A DNA stretch of 64,000 bases from Candidatus Gastranaerophilales bacterium (GCA_944325625.1 CALVAP010000013.1:62001-126000), one strand, 5' to 3'; counted from the stretch's first letter, positions 46,597 through 54,619 are shown. Made by a program: numbers and translations. Notes: generated by a model from the letters alone, not told the origin.

Positions 46597-47069
46597 AACA
46601 ACAAAGCATCCACAAGCTCTCTAAATGCTCCATTACCACCGCTTGCCTCTGTTATCTGAATTTCAGGTACATTTTTTACCCTATAATTAGCATTCGGAAC
46701 GCTAAACCTGTTTTCTACCGAATTAAGTGCATCTATATCATTAAAATCATCGCCCATATACGCAACTTCTTGAGGCTTCAAGCCATATTTCTTCATCACT
46801 GCTTGAACCACAGGTGCTTTTATTCTTATATCCTGATACACATCTTCTAAATCAAATTTGTTTGCCAAATAATCAATAGCGGCAGATTTTTCACCGGACA
46901 CCAGTGCAAATTTATATCCATTCTTTATCAACATACTCACTGCCATTATATCGAGATATGACAATCTTTTGGAGGTACTTCCGTCTTGGTTTATTAGAAT
47001 TGAACCATCTGTAAATATTCCGTCAAAATCACTTATTATAAGTTTTATTTTCCGTTTAATTTCGAGCAT
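46593..47069 (-). CDS. KdsC-like HAD phosphatase (KDO-8-P or acylneuraminate-9-P type)
   Basis: 158-residue HAD phosphatase of the cap-less C0 class. Motif I is IISDFDGIFTDGSI, motif II LVSGEKSAAI, the Lys region DIRIKAPVVQAVMKK and motif IV YMGDDFNDIDAL. The length and DFDGxxTDG fit KDO-8-phosphate phosphatase and the related N-acylneuraminate-9-phosphatase; its adjacency to a NeuB-like synthase suggests a nonulosonic-acid role. The neuB-like stop codon touches its start without a gap. Confidence 0.88.
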   Translation of the reverse strand: MLEIKRKIKLIISDFDGIFTDGSILINQDGSTSKRLSYLDIMAVSMLIKNGYKFALVSGEKSAAIDYLANKFDLEDVYQDIRIKAPVVQAVMKKYGLKPQEVAYMGDDFNDIDALNSVENRFSVPNANYRVKNVPEIQITEASGGNGAFRELVDALLF

Positions 47070-47951
47070 TTATACTCTCCTTAGTTTCTTTATAATAGGC
47101 TTTTCTCGTTCATAGACAACTTTTTTACCGTCACCGCAAATTATCGGTATGTTTCTAATGTCTCTAACCAATCTGTAAAGCCCCTCAGGTTCCAGACTGG
47201 CAGGCTGATCACTACCCCATAGTGTTCTGTCCAATGTTATATGCCTTTCTACAGCAACAGCACCCTTCACAACAGATATCTCAGATGGCACCAATCCCCT
47301 TTCATGCCCGCTAAAACCTACTAAGCAGCCAAATTCTCTCTCCAATTCAGGAATTACATTAAGATTTATCTCACAATGCTCACTTGGATATGTAGACGTA
47401 CAATGGAAGATTATTAAGTCTTTTTTTCCTAAAACGTCAACAGCATGAGATATTTCATCCATAGTGCTCATACCGGTTGATAACAGTATTGGTACCCCCT
47501 TTGAGCGTGTATGCTTCAATAGGTTATCATCCGTTAAAGATGCTGAAGCAATTTTGTAGCAGGGAGGGTTAAAGTTATCTATAAAGTCAACCGATTGTTC
47601 ATCCCAACAAGATGCAAACCAAAGCATTCCTCTGCTTTTGCAATATGAATCTATTTCTTTATATTCTTCATATGAAAATTCAAGTCCATTTTTTAAATCT
47701 CTATTTGTCGTTCCAAAAACACTCTCTCTAGGCATATCCAATTCTGCCTTTGAGTAAACTACTTCGACAGTTCGTTTTTGAAATTTTACAGCATCACATC
47801 CTGCATTCTTTGCCATATCAATAAGCTTTTTTGCTAGTTCAATACTGCCGTTATGATTAATGCCTATTTCTGCAATAATGAATGTCGGGGAAGCCTTTGA
47901 AACCACAAAATTCCCAATTTTAACCTCAGGAAAAGTCACACTATTTTTCAT
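47070..47951 (-). CDS. NeuB-like sialic/nonulosonic acid synthase lacking the SAF domain
   Basis: About 293 residues of the TIM-barrel synthase that joins phosphoenolpyruvate to an N-acyl sugar. Motifs are FIIAEIGINHNGS, AVKFQKR, YKIASASLTD, LSTGMSTMDEI, HCTSTYPSE, GFSGHERG and DRTLWGSDQPASLEP. The C-terminal antifreeze-like (SAF) domain of NeuB and PseI, about 60 residues, is missing; the protein ends at KPIIKKLRRV. The start is ATG at 47951 (47969 is also possible); GGGGGAG precedes it. It overlaps the fliO end by 11 bases. Cyanobacterial-type short homologues exist, so the enzyme may be active. Confidence 0.87.
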   Translation of the reverse strand: MKNSVTFPEVKIGNFVVSKASPTFIIAEIGINHNGSIELAKKLIDMAKNAGCDAVKFQKRTVEVVYSKAELDMPRESVFGTTNRDLKNGLEFSYEEYKEIDSYCKSRGMLWFASCWDEQSVDFIDNFNPPCYKIASASLTDDNLLKHTRSKGVPILLSTGMSTMDEISHAVDVLGKKDLIIFHCTSTYPSEHCEINLNVIPELEREFGCLVGFSGHERGLVPSEISVVKGAVAVERHITLDRTLWGSDQPASLEPEGLYRLVRDIRNIPIICGDGKKVVYEREKPIIKKLRRV

Positions 47952-48474
47952 CTTCTCCCCCATCTTCATATTTTTCTATTAAGTCCGAAACCCAGTTTTC
48001 TTCTGAGAAATTTGGTAAAATAGTATTTTCAGTTTCATTATCTGATTTGTCTGTCTTTTCTATCGAATTTTTATCAAACTCTTTTATTAGGTTAATACTA
48101 TTTGCTGTTGAACCTAATACCAGATACTTTCCGTTAATTTCAACCACATGCAGCATTTTATTAGCTCCAAGAGGTTGACTTGAAATTATTTTAAATTTAT
48201 TTAGTGCTACTTTTTTTAAATCATCTGACAATCTGGATGTATTAAACTTACCAAGACGCCTGTATACAAAAGCAGTTAAATATATTAAGCCTATAACTAT
48301 TGCAAGAGAAATTATCGGTCTAATCAATCCTGCCTCATGAAGCGTCCCGTGGCTCAGTAAACTATCCAGCGGTAAATCTGCTTCTTGCGATATTTCTTGC
48401 GAAACCTGCGCTTTTGCCACAAGCACCGAAATTGTACAATATAACCCCGTTAATACTAATCCTAATTTATTCAT
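47941..48474 (-). CDS. fliO: flagellar biosynthesis protein FliO-like
   Basis: 177 residues. A short N-terminal hydrophobic stretch (GLVLTGLYCTISVLVAKA) could be a signal peptide, followed by an inner-membrane helix LIRPIISLAIVIGLIYLTAFVYRR and the conserved FliO/MopB block LNKFKIISSQPLGANKMLHVVEI with LVLGSTANSINLIKE. FliO helps assemble the FliP-FliR core of the flagellar export gate. No SD is seen; a TACAAT (minus strand) ends seven bases before the ATG. It overlaps the neuB-like gene. Its role in flagella here depends on other fli genes outside the window. Tail is acidic. Confidence 0.85.
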   Translation of the reverse strand: MNKLGLVLTGLYCTISVLVAKAQVSQEISQEADLPLDSLLSHGTLHEAGLIRPIISLAIVIGLIYLTAFVYRRLGKFNTSRLSDDLKKVALNKFKIISSQPLGANKMLHVVEINGKYLVLGSTANSINLIKEFDKNSIEKTDKSDNETENTILPNFSEENWVSDLIEKYEDGGEDEK

Positions 48475-48548
48475 ATGTTTTATTGTATCACAAAAAAAAT
48501 TGCTTAAAAACACATTAATTTATTTGTGCTCCTAAGCTTCGGTTTTAG

Positions 48549-48565
48549 ACCATTAATGGTTTTTT
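48549..48565 (+). other. 12-bp palindrome with T tract
   Basis: ACCATTAATGGT (48549-48560) followed by five T residues, between fliO and the htrA-like gene. As no plus-strand gene enters here, it may be an operator or a weak terminator of unknown polarity. Confidence 0.3.
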
Positions 48566-48569
48566 CTCT

Positions 48570-49268
48570 CTAATTAACCGGAATTTTGGATAGTTTTATA
48601 AACTCTTTGGCTTCATTTATTGGAACTGCAAAACCTATTCCAATATTGGATTTATTGTTATCTGGATTAAAGATAGATTGGCTTATTCCTATAACTTCTC
48701 CAGATGCGTTGACAAGTGGACCTCCTGAACTTCCCGGATTTATTGCAGCATCTGTCTGAATTTTATTTCTGGTATAATCAATTCTTGACACAATCCCTGT
48801 AGTCAGTGTGCCGTTAAATCCAAACGGATTGCCAATTGCAAGCACTTTTTGCCCTGTTTTGACTACTCCAGAATCCCCCAACATAACGGTCGGAAGCTTT
48901 TCATCAGTCTGTATCTTTATCAGTGCTAAGTCATTATCTTTACCCATTACAGATAATATTTTGGCTTTATATACCCGCCCGTTGGATGTTGTTACTTCTA
49001 TATCTCCTGCTCCGTCTATAACATGCGAACTTGTCAATATTACTCCATCGCTGCTTATTATACACCCTGTTCCGCTTGATAATCCGTCTGCCAAGTCACA
49101 GTCTATTGAAACTATTGCAGGATTTAACTTTTCATACACGGTTATGTTTATATTTTCATCTGCGCTGTAATTGCCTGCGCCTGCCTTACCATAAACACAT
49201 TGTATATTGCTTGTTAAACATAAAGACACAAAACTTGCGCAAATTACCACTATTTTTCTAACTCTCAT
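48570..49268 (-). CDS. trypsin-like serine protease (S1C/HtrA type) without PDZ
   Basis: 232-residue secreted protease. Signal peptide MRVRKIVVICASFVSLC... is followed by a single trypsin-like domain with the triad His in LTSSHVIDG, Asp in DNDLALIKI and Ser in NPGSSGGPLV; GIGFAVPI is the usual last strand. No PDZ domain follows, although most DegP/HtrA proteins (about 350-470 residues) have one or two, so it probably works as a simple periplasmic quality-control protease. It seems to be transcribed alone. Confidence 0.9.
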   Translation of the reverse strand: MRVRKIVVICASFVSLCLTSNIQCVYGKAGAGNYSADENINITVYEKLNPAIVSIDCDLADGLSSGTGCIISSDGVILTSSHVIDGAGDIEVTTSNGRVYKAKILSVMGKDNDLALIKIQTDEKLPTVMLGDSGVVKTGQKVLAIGNPFGFNGTLTTGIVSRIDYTRNKIQTDAAINPGSSGGPLVNASGEVIGISQSIFNPDNNKSNIGIGFAVPINEAKEFIKLSKIPVN

Positions 49269-49506
49269 TTTTACCCCTCTTCGTTCAATTTAATTTAATC
49301 ACTTTTGTTAAATTGTAAAATCCATATAAAATACACTCCAAATGTATAATCCAATCTTGTTTATAAGCTTAAAAATAATTTTTTTGAAAATTTTAATTTT
49401 TATAAAAATGAATAATTAATAACCCGATACTTAAAGCTAATTTAAATTGAAAAATATAATACTTTTCGAGCATTAAAATATATTTTTATTCCTAAATAAT
49501 CGCTAT
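49269..49506. other. AT-rich intergenic region between divergent genes
   Basis: About 240 bases with no convincing ORF, tRNA or hairpin. It probably holds promoters for the htrA-like gene (-) and the 57-residue small protein (+); a TATAAT is present on the + strand near 49455, with no good -35 partner. Confidence 0.4.
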
Positions 49507-49680
49507 ATGAGTATAAAAAGATTATTAAAAGATGTATTTGAAAGAGTAGAATTTCTTGACAATAATGTTGAGAACCCTTTTTTAAGCAACAAAAATTCTA
49601 AATACAAAAATTCAAATCCATTCGCACAGTTTTTTGGTGGAACTTATGTATGGATTGAACCACCTGAAAACAATAAATAA
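49507..49680 (+). CDS. 57-residue small protein
   Basis: ATG at 49507 to TAA at 49680, MSIKRLLKDVF...WIEPPENNK. The first 17 residues are an amphipathic basic helix; the end is PFAQFFGGTYVWIEPP, aromatic and Pro-rich. The codons look like those of neighbouring genes and no longer plus-strand frame overlaps it. No SD is obvious. It has no recognised homologue and could be a genuine small protein or a chance frame. Confidence 0.4.
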   Translation: MSIKRLLKDVFERVEFLDNNVENPFLSNKNSKYKNSNPFAQFFGGTYVWIEPPENNK

Positions 49681-49705
49681 AAAAAAACCCTCTTTTTAAA
49701 GAGGG
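49676..49705 (-). terminator. terminator of the two-gene membrane-protein operon
   Basis: On the minus strand CCCTCTTT-AA-AAAGAGGG (49705-49688) is followed by a long run of T residues (plus-strand A run 49678-49687). It lies 17 bases after the end of the minus-strand gene. Confidence 0.85.
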
Positions 49706-49722
49706 AACTTACTTACTATCCT

Positions 49723-50538
49723 TTACTCTGTCTTATTTTCGTTACTCTTGGATAGTTGTTTAGTAGTGTGTTTTGTAAGTAGATTTCCTTTAAATTCTTG
49801 TTCAGGCTCCTTCTTTACAGAATCCGTCAAATTTGTAGAACTATCAGATTTTTTGACATCAATATTTTTTACATCCGAAACATTCTTTGCTGCGCTTTCT
49901 TTAGATTTTCCTTTAGATATATCAGTTTGGGTATCTTTATTCTTCTCTTTATCAATGAATTTGTCCTTTGCCCAACCTGCCAGAGGTGTCGCTATAAATG
50001 GGACAATAACTCTTTTTCCTATCGTTGTTGATGCAATCAACGATGTTAAAAATCCAAATGTATCTTGAGTTCTTGCCTTTACATCATCAAATGTTTTGAA
50101 TATATCTTCTTTTGTTTTGCTGCAATTTTCGGCTTTAGTTCTCATGTGTTCATAATACTTTATCCTTGCTTTTTCACCGAAAACTCTGTTAAACATCTTT
50201 CCAAAAAGTGCATTTTGAACTTTTTTATTACTTATAGTAAAAAACATTAAGAGCTGTGCTGCTATCATTAAAGCTCCGTTAGTAAGGTCTAATGCAGCCA
50301 CAAATGAACGTTTTTCTTCAGGTATTTTTTCATTATTTAAGCTTTGCTTAACGTACATATAACAACCTATGCTGTCCTTGCCCACAATAGATGCAATAGT
50401 GGTGTACGCCATAGCTTTTTCCGGCGTAATTTCAAATTTATCACAGGCACCTTTCATCCATTTAGAATTTGCCATCCATTTGAACGGCTTTGCTGCCATA
50501 TCAACCAAAATAGGAATTGAATTACCGGGGATTTTCAT
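49723..50538 (-). CDS. lineage-specific membrane-associated protein
   Basis: 271 residues that I do not recognise. Hydrophobic helices are at about residues 42-62 (YTTIASIVGKDSIGCYMYV) and 80-105 (LDLTNGALMIAAQLLMFFTIS), a charged middle, another helix at 160-190 (TFGFLTSLIASTTIGKRVIVPFIATPLAGW), and a Lys/Ser/Asp-rich tail with EQEFKGNLLTK. It starts on the last base of the 539-residue gene upstream (ATGA overlap), so the two are co-translated and probably partners. Both share the pattern of two hydrophobic helices separated by a short charged loop. Function unknown. Confidence 0.65.
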   Translation of the reverse strand: MKIPGNSIPILVDMAAKPFKWMANSKWMKGACDKFEITPEKAMAYTTIASIVGKDSIGCYMYVKQSLNNEKIPEEKRSFVAALDLTNGALMIAAQLLMFFTISNKKVQNALFGKMFNRVFGEKARIKYYEHMRTKAENCSKTKEDIFKTFDDVKARTQDTFGFLTSLIASTTIGKRVIVPFIATPLAGWAKDKFIDKEKNKDTQTDISKGKSKESAAKNVSDVKNIDVKKSDSSTNLTDSVKKEPEQEFKGNLLTKHTTKQLSKSNENKTE

Positions 50539-52157
50539 TATTTACCCCCTTTCTCTGCTCTTTTGGCCTTTTCCTCTGGGGCTTCCGATTTATCATTCTT
50601 AGATAAATTCGGGAAAAATATATCCATAAACCTTGGATAACACCAATTCAATGCATGACATGTTATTGGAAGCGTTATAAACAAACCTATCAGTATGTTT
50701 GAAATCTGTTTAAATCCTTTAAACCTTTTTTCGACAGTCTTTTGGAATGTTTTAACCGTATCATCAACAAAATTACGGTCTTTAAACGTAGAAAGCTCAC
50801 GACCTTTTATTTTAACTTTATATTCATTAATCATATCCTTAGGACTAACGCCAGGTCTATTGGTTGTTTTCATCTTTTCAAGAATTTGTTTTTGATTAAG
50901 CAATTCATCTTCTACATCTCTGTAGTATGCACGTTGACAAATTTCTATAATCTGCAGCTTATCACCTTCTGCTGCTTTCAAAGCTCCTATTCTTTCAATT
51001 ATTTTTTGCGCGTATTTTGAACGAGCTTCCGGAGTTTCTCTATGCTTAAGCTCTTCTGCAATTTGCTCTACGTATTCACTATACATAATTTTTTTGCCAT
51101 TTTCATCTTTTGTCATAGCAAAAATATCATCTACCAACTTATTAAAATCATCCGAACCCTCTACAACAGCATTAAGCTTTTTGAGAAAACCATCACTTAT
51201 ATCTGCTATAAACTCCGCTTTTCTCACGTTTCTGTTGAAAAGTTCTATCTTTTCAAGAGTTTTGGATGCTCTATGGCTTACAGATTCAAGACTAATTGAT
51301 CTCCTTTGAAATTCCTGTGCAATTTGAACAATATCAGGATTATTGCTTTTTAGATAATTCTCAAGAACTTTGTTAACCTCATCAACAGTTTTTGCTTTAT
51401 TTATTGATGCACACATTTCTCTTATCTGAGCTTCGTTAGTTATGTTTATAAGTAATTTTGCTCTATCGACCTTTTTATCAATTGCTTTTTGTGTGCTTTT
51501 TGTAATTTCTTTATCCAGAACTTCTTGATATCTTTCTATAGTTTTATCTATAACTTTTTTTGCATCCTGCTCACTAAGCTTAGCCGTATCCGTAACAGCA
51601 AAAGTACCTGTTTTTTGAAGCTCTAATGCAGCATCATTCGCTTGATGTCGCTGCATCTCAGCAGCATAACCACTAACTTTATTTTTCTTTTCCAATCTCT
51701 GCAGATAAGCCTGACTATTCAGTTTTTGTTGATTAAGCCAAACAGAACGACCTAACTTACCGGTATTTGATAAGTAATCATAAAAGTCACCCAAGGGCTT
51801 CGTCAAACCTGCTTGAATAAGAATAGCAAGAACAGCCGATACAGGTTGTCTCATAGCAGTGTATTTTTTGGTATCTTCATCAGCCTTTGAAAGCGGGTTG
51901 TAGGCAATAAAAATGGGTGCAACTATACCTGTACCCAATGCATTAATAATTATTCCGCCTGTTTCGCCCTTTAATACACGAAGCTTATCCATAAAGTTGA
52001 TAAACCAAGGCATGTTTACTTTGGTTTTAGTAACAAGTTCATCACCGGCTCTTTTTGCCAAATTACCCTTGAAAGACAAATCGGTACTATGTTCCCCACT
52101 ATGAGCCTGTTGCTCTGCAGCTGAAACTAATTTCGGTGATATACTCCGTACTTCCAC
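50538..52157 (-). CDS. lineage-specific membrane and coiled-coil protein with SFKGN motif
   Basis: About 539 residues if it starts at the GTG at 52157 (AAGGGA upstream); a TTG at 52208 is the alternative. The polar N-terminus contains DLSFKGNLAKRAGD. Two hydrophobic helices follow (IIINALGTGIVAPIFIAYNP and MRQPVSAVLAILIQAGL), then about 380 residues of charged coiled coil with many Lys/Glu heptads, and a C-terminal helix ILIGLFITLPITCHALNW. This resembles a filament or scaffold anchored at the inner membrane. Not recognised as a known family. Confidence 0.65.
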   Translation of the reverse strand: MEVRSISPKLVSAAEQQAHSGEHSTDLSFKGNLAKRAGDELVTKTKVNMPWFINFMDKLRVLKGETGGIIINALGTGIVAPIFIAYNPLSKADEDTKKYTAMRQPVSAVLAILIQAGLTKPLGDFYDYLSNTGKLGRSVWLNQQKLNSQAYLQRLEKKNKVSGYAAEMQRHQANDAALELQKTGTFAVTDTAKLSEQDAKKVIDKTIERYQEVLDKEITKSTQKAIDKKVDRAKLLINITNEAQIREMCASINKAKTVDEVNKVLENYLKSNNPDIVQIAQEFQRRSISLESVSHRASKTLEKIELFNRNVRKAEFIADISDGFLKKLNAVVEGSDDFNKLVDDIFAMTKDENGKKIMYSEYVEQIAEELKHRETPEARSKYAQKIIERIGALKAAEGDKLQIIEICQRAYYRDVEDELLNQKQILEKMKTTNRPGVSPKDMINEYKVKIKGRELSTFKDRNFVDDTVKTFQKTVEKRFKGFKQISNILIGLFITLPITCHALNWCYPRFMDIFFPNLSKNDKSEAPEEKAKRAEKGGK

Positions 52158-52291
52158 TACTTGTCCCTTTACACTACTTACATGTATATAAAAACCTTTA
52201 ATAATCAAAATTTGATAGTACTATTAAGAAATATTACATACCCCAAAAGTCTTACTTAAAAAGCCTAGAAGGCGTGTTGTAAGTGTAGATT

Positions 52292-52321
52292 ATTATACAA
52301 TGAAACTATTTTAAAATACAA
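52292..52321 (-). promoter_or_regulatory. promoter for the membrane-protein operon
   Basis: On the minus strand TTGTAT (52321-52316), 18-base spacer and TATAAT (52297-52292). It would give a leader of about 125 bases before the GTG start at 52157. Confidence 0.65.
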
Positions 52322-52370
52322 GTATTATGTGAGTATTAAATCCTCAACTCTTCTGATTGCTTGTGTACAT

Positions 52371-52395
52371 GGGAACTTTGGTTCCCTTTTTTTTG
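52371..52395 (+). terminator. orphan terminator upstream of dut
   Basis: GGGAAC (52371-52376), a TTTGG loop, GTTCCC (52382-52387) and a run of eight T. No plus-strand gene precedes it, so it may end a small RNA starting near 52335 (a weak TATTAT at 52323-52328) or stop read-through. Confidence 0.7.
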
Positions 52396-52411
52396 TGCTG
52401 CTTCTGTTTGT

Positions 52412-52439
52412 TTACAATTAGAATTTAAGTTGTATAATT
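52412..52439 (+). promoter_or_regulatory. promoter for dut (probably leaderless mRNA)
   Basis: TTTACA (52412-52417), 16-base spacer and perfect TATAAT (52434-52439). Only five bases separate it from the ATG at 52445, so the transcript should start at the start codon itself. Confidence 0.7.
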
Positions 52440-52444
52440 CAGAT

Positions 52445-52888
52445 ATGGAAAAATTGGAATTAAAAATAGAACAGATGCCGCATTGTAAAAATCTTCCACA
52501 GTATCAAACAGAAGGTGCTGCTGGTATGGATTTGTATGCAGCTATTGAACAGCCCATAACTTTGGGGTCATTGGAACGAACATTGATTCCTACTGGTTTA
52601 AAGATAGAGCTTCCGCATGGTTATGAAGCCCAAATCAGACCACGTTCGGGCATGGCTATTAAGCATGGCATATCAATGATAAACTCTCCGGGTACTATTG
52701 ATGAAGATTACAGGGGTGAAGTTAAAATTGCCACTGTTAACCTTTCTAAAGAACCTTATACTATTGAACCCGGTGAAAGAATTGCGCAAATGGTCATCGC
52801 AAAAGTTGAACAACCCAAAATTGTTCCGGTTGTATCTGTATCACAGACACTTCGTGGCGAAGGCGGGTTTGGTTCAACCGGCAAATAG
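52445..52888 (+). CDS. dut: deoxyuridine 5'-triphosphate nucleotidohydrolase
   Basis: 147-residue trimeric dUTPase, hydrolysing dUTP to dUMP and keeping uracil out of DNA. Motifs 1-5 are visible: [36 protein letters not shown] and [10 protein letters not shown] at the end. The length is normal. The ATG at 52445 has no SD, and the upstream open frame is interrupted by its promoter, so the leaderless start is the best fit. Confidence 0.96.
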   Translation: MEKLELKIEQMPHCKNLPQYQTEGAAGMDLYAAIEQPITLGSLERTLIPTGLKIELPHGYEAQIRPRSGMAIKHGISMINSPGTIDEDYRGEVKIATVNLSKEPYTIEPGERIAQMVIAKVEQPKIVPVVSVSQTLRGEGGFGSTGK

Positions 52889-52920
52889 TTCTTAGATAAA
52901 TACAAATATAAATATTCATT

Positions 52921-52957
52921 TTAAAAAGAGAGCAAGTCTATAGCTTACTCTCTTTTA
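52921..52957. terminator. bidirectional terminator between dut and the secreted protein gene
   Basis: AAAAGAGAGCAAG (52924-52936) pairs with CTTACTCTCTTTT (52944-52956) with one mismatch; A and T runs flank it, so it can serve both convergent genes. Confidence 0.75.
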
Positions 52958-52975
52958 AAGTGGTAAAATCAAAAC

Positions 52976-53686
52976 TTACTCGGTGATTTCATTACCAGAT
53001 TGCGGAGCCTCGACCGAAGGCTCTGATTGTGCAGGAGTGCTTTGCTCCTCATTAAGTTCATCTACCTTAAAACTCAAGGTTAATTTTGTTCCTCTTTGCG
53101 CTTCCAATTCTTTACCTTTACTCGCATACGCAAGTGGAGTACTTTCATAGAGTCCTATGCCTGCTGATTTTATGCGAGATTCTCCTTCAATTGGCATAGC
53201 TGCCCCCTTAACAACGGCAACGCCTTGTGATAAGAACGGTATGTCAAAAACATGGCTAACAACAGTAGTAGCTGCACTTTCCGCCAAACCCTTAAAATCC
53301 GTTTCCGAGTACAACTTAATTCGCATAACTAAATTTCGTTCTGAAATATCTATAGTTTTATTCCCTTCGGATGGAATTGCATATGCTACAAGAAGTGCGT
53401 CAATATATCCATCTAACTTACCTCTTCGAGCAGGCTGGATTTTAATTACTTTAGCTCTAAACATTGCATCATTTTTTATAAAAATATCCGAACCAAAAAT
53501 CTTTTGCGGTGGAACTTGAATAGTAACATATTCTTCCATTGGTTTTGAAGTAGAAATATCTGAAAGGCTTGCACCAACAATTTTATAAGTTTTAGCCTGC
53601 GCGGAATCAGGGATTAATGTTATACCAAAAATTGCAGCTATAAGAAAAAAAGATTTAAAAACAGTTTTAAAAGTAATTTTTTTCAT
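52976..53686 (-). CDS. secreted hypothetical protein
   Basis: 236 residues. The signal peptide is clear: MKKITFKTVFKSFFLIAAIFGITLI, cleavage near DSAQA-KTYKIV. The mature part contains beta-rich segments (MRIKLYSETDFKGLAESAATTV, TKLTLSFKV) and ends in an acidic, Gln/Ser-rich tail. No catalytic motif or known domain is visible. GAGGTGA stands before the ATG at 53686. It has its own transcript, convergent with dut. Possibly an envelope protein; I cannot assign a function. Confidence 0.72.
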   Translation of the reverse strand: MKKITFKTVFKSFFLIAAIFGITLIPDSAQAKTYKIVGASLSDISTSKPMEEYVTIQVPPQKIFGSDIFIKNDAMFRAKVIKIQPARRGKLDGYIDALLVAYAIPSEGNKTIDISERNLVMRIKLYSETDFKGLAESAATTVVSHVFDIPFLSQGVAVVKGAAMPIEGESRIKSAGIGLYESTPLAYASKGKELEAQRGTKLTLSFKVDELNEEQSTPAQSEPSVEAPQSGNEITE

Positions 53687-53805
53687 AAACATCACCTCAT
53701 TAATTACGGACATAATAACATATTTCATAAAGAATTAAATGTAAAAAATTATTACAAAATCCCTGACAAATACGAAATAAGTGTCTTACCGGACAGTACT
53801 GGAAA

Positions 53806-53814
53806 TGATATAAT
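53806..53814 (+). promoter_or_regulatory. extended -10 promoter
   Basis: TGATATAAT (TG at 53806-53807, TATAAT 53809-53814) with only a weak -35. Leader of about 40 bases with AAAGGAAA before the ATG at 53862. Confidence 0.6.
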
Positions 53815-53861
53815 AAGATAGTTATAAGGCGGAGCTGGATGCCGAAAAGAAAGGAAAAAAC

Positions 53862-54527
53862 ATGAGTAAAAACAGTTCATCTTCGGTACCAAGCTACAAA
53901 CCAACGAGTGGTTCATTCAGCATTTCAGGCGGACCGAGTGCCTCATACAACAAAGGTAACTCAAGTTTCAAACTAAATGACATACAACAGCAGGCATATG
54001 ATTACGCTCAAAGCGAATTTGCAAACAACCTTGCTTCATTAAATGTATTTTCTCCTGAAACGATGAATCAAATTAATTCTGAAGTAGATGCATACAAGCA
54101 AAAAATACTAAAAGAATTAGATTCAATATACACTCCAATGGTACAACAAACAACAAACGATGCAGCAAGAAGATTTGGAAATCTTGATAACAGCGTGTTC
54201 TTAAATAACTTAAATTCGGTAGAAGACCAACGCGCACAAGCAGCAGCAAATGCAGCAGAAAACATCGCTGCAAAACAAAGCAGCCTTATCGCACAAGAAC
54301 TTCAAAACAGATACAACTATCTGAATTTCTTAAATTCGTATCAAAACCAAATATTCAACAATGCACTTAATGCAGCAGGACAAGCAAATTCTTCGGCAAA
54401 CATGCTAAGCAATCAATATCAAACTGCATACGCCAACTATGCAAATAGTCAAAACAACAATTTTGACATTGGAAAAGTAGCAACTTTGGTGGGACAAGCA
54501 GGAGCAATTGCCGGTCTGCTTTTGTAG
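53862..54527 (+). CDS. Ser/Asn/Gln-rich low-complexity protein
   Basis: 221 residues with GAAAGGAAA before the ATG. The first 35 residues are Ser/Gly/Pro-rich (SSSSVPSYKPTSGSFSISGG). The rest is helical with many Asn, Gln, Ala (residues 40-190, for example AQSEFANNLASLNVFS, AANAAENIAAKQSS, NRYNYLNFLNSYQNQ), ending in a short hydrophobic GQAGAIAGLLL. Such composition is seen in phage structural and surface proteins, but no phage neighbours are present. It is unlike its neighbours in codon content (Asn/Gln-rich). Monocistronic, with its own terminator. Not recognised. Confidence 0.65.
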   Translation: MSKNSSSSVPSYKPTSGSFSISGGPSASYNKGNSSFKLNDIQQQAYDYAQSEFANNLASLNVFSPETMNQINSEVDAYKQKILKELDSIYTPMVQQTTNDAARRFGNLDNSVFLNNLNSVEDQRAQAAANAAENIAAKQSSLIAQELQNRYNYLNFLNSYQNQIFNNALNAAGQANSSANMLSNQYQTAYANYANSQNNNFDIGKVATLVGQAGAIAGLLL

Positions 54528-54531
54528 TTTA

Positions 54532-54577
54532 CACAAAAGGAAGAAGCAAGAAGCACAACTTCTTGCTTCTTTTTTGT
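54532..54577 (+). terminator. Rho-independent terminator
   Basis: Long stem AAGAAGCAAGAAG (54541-54553) with CTTCTTGCTTCTT (54559-54571), CACAA loop and T tract. It stands directly before the next promoter. Confidence 0.9.
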
Positions 54578-54584
54578 AAACATA

Positions 54585-54613
54585 TTGTAATATTTTTAAA
54601 AATATTCTATAAT
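54585..54613 (+). promoter_or_regulatory. promoter for the REC-STAS gene (probably leaderless)
   Basis: TTGTAA (54585-54590), 17-base spacer and TATAAT (54608-54613). The ATG at 54620 begins six bases after the -10 box, so transcription should start at the start codon. Confidence 0.7.
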
Positions 54614-54619
54614 AAGTGC

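Noticed and set aside
52245-52275. Attenuator-like GCCTTCTAGGC stem (minus strand) in the leader of the 50538-52157 gene
   Set aside because: The stem is only four base pairs; too weak for a terminator.
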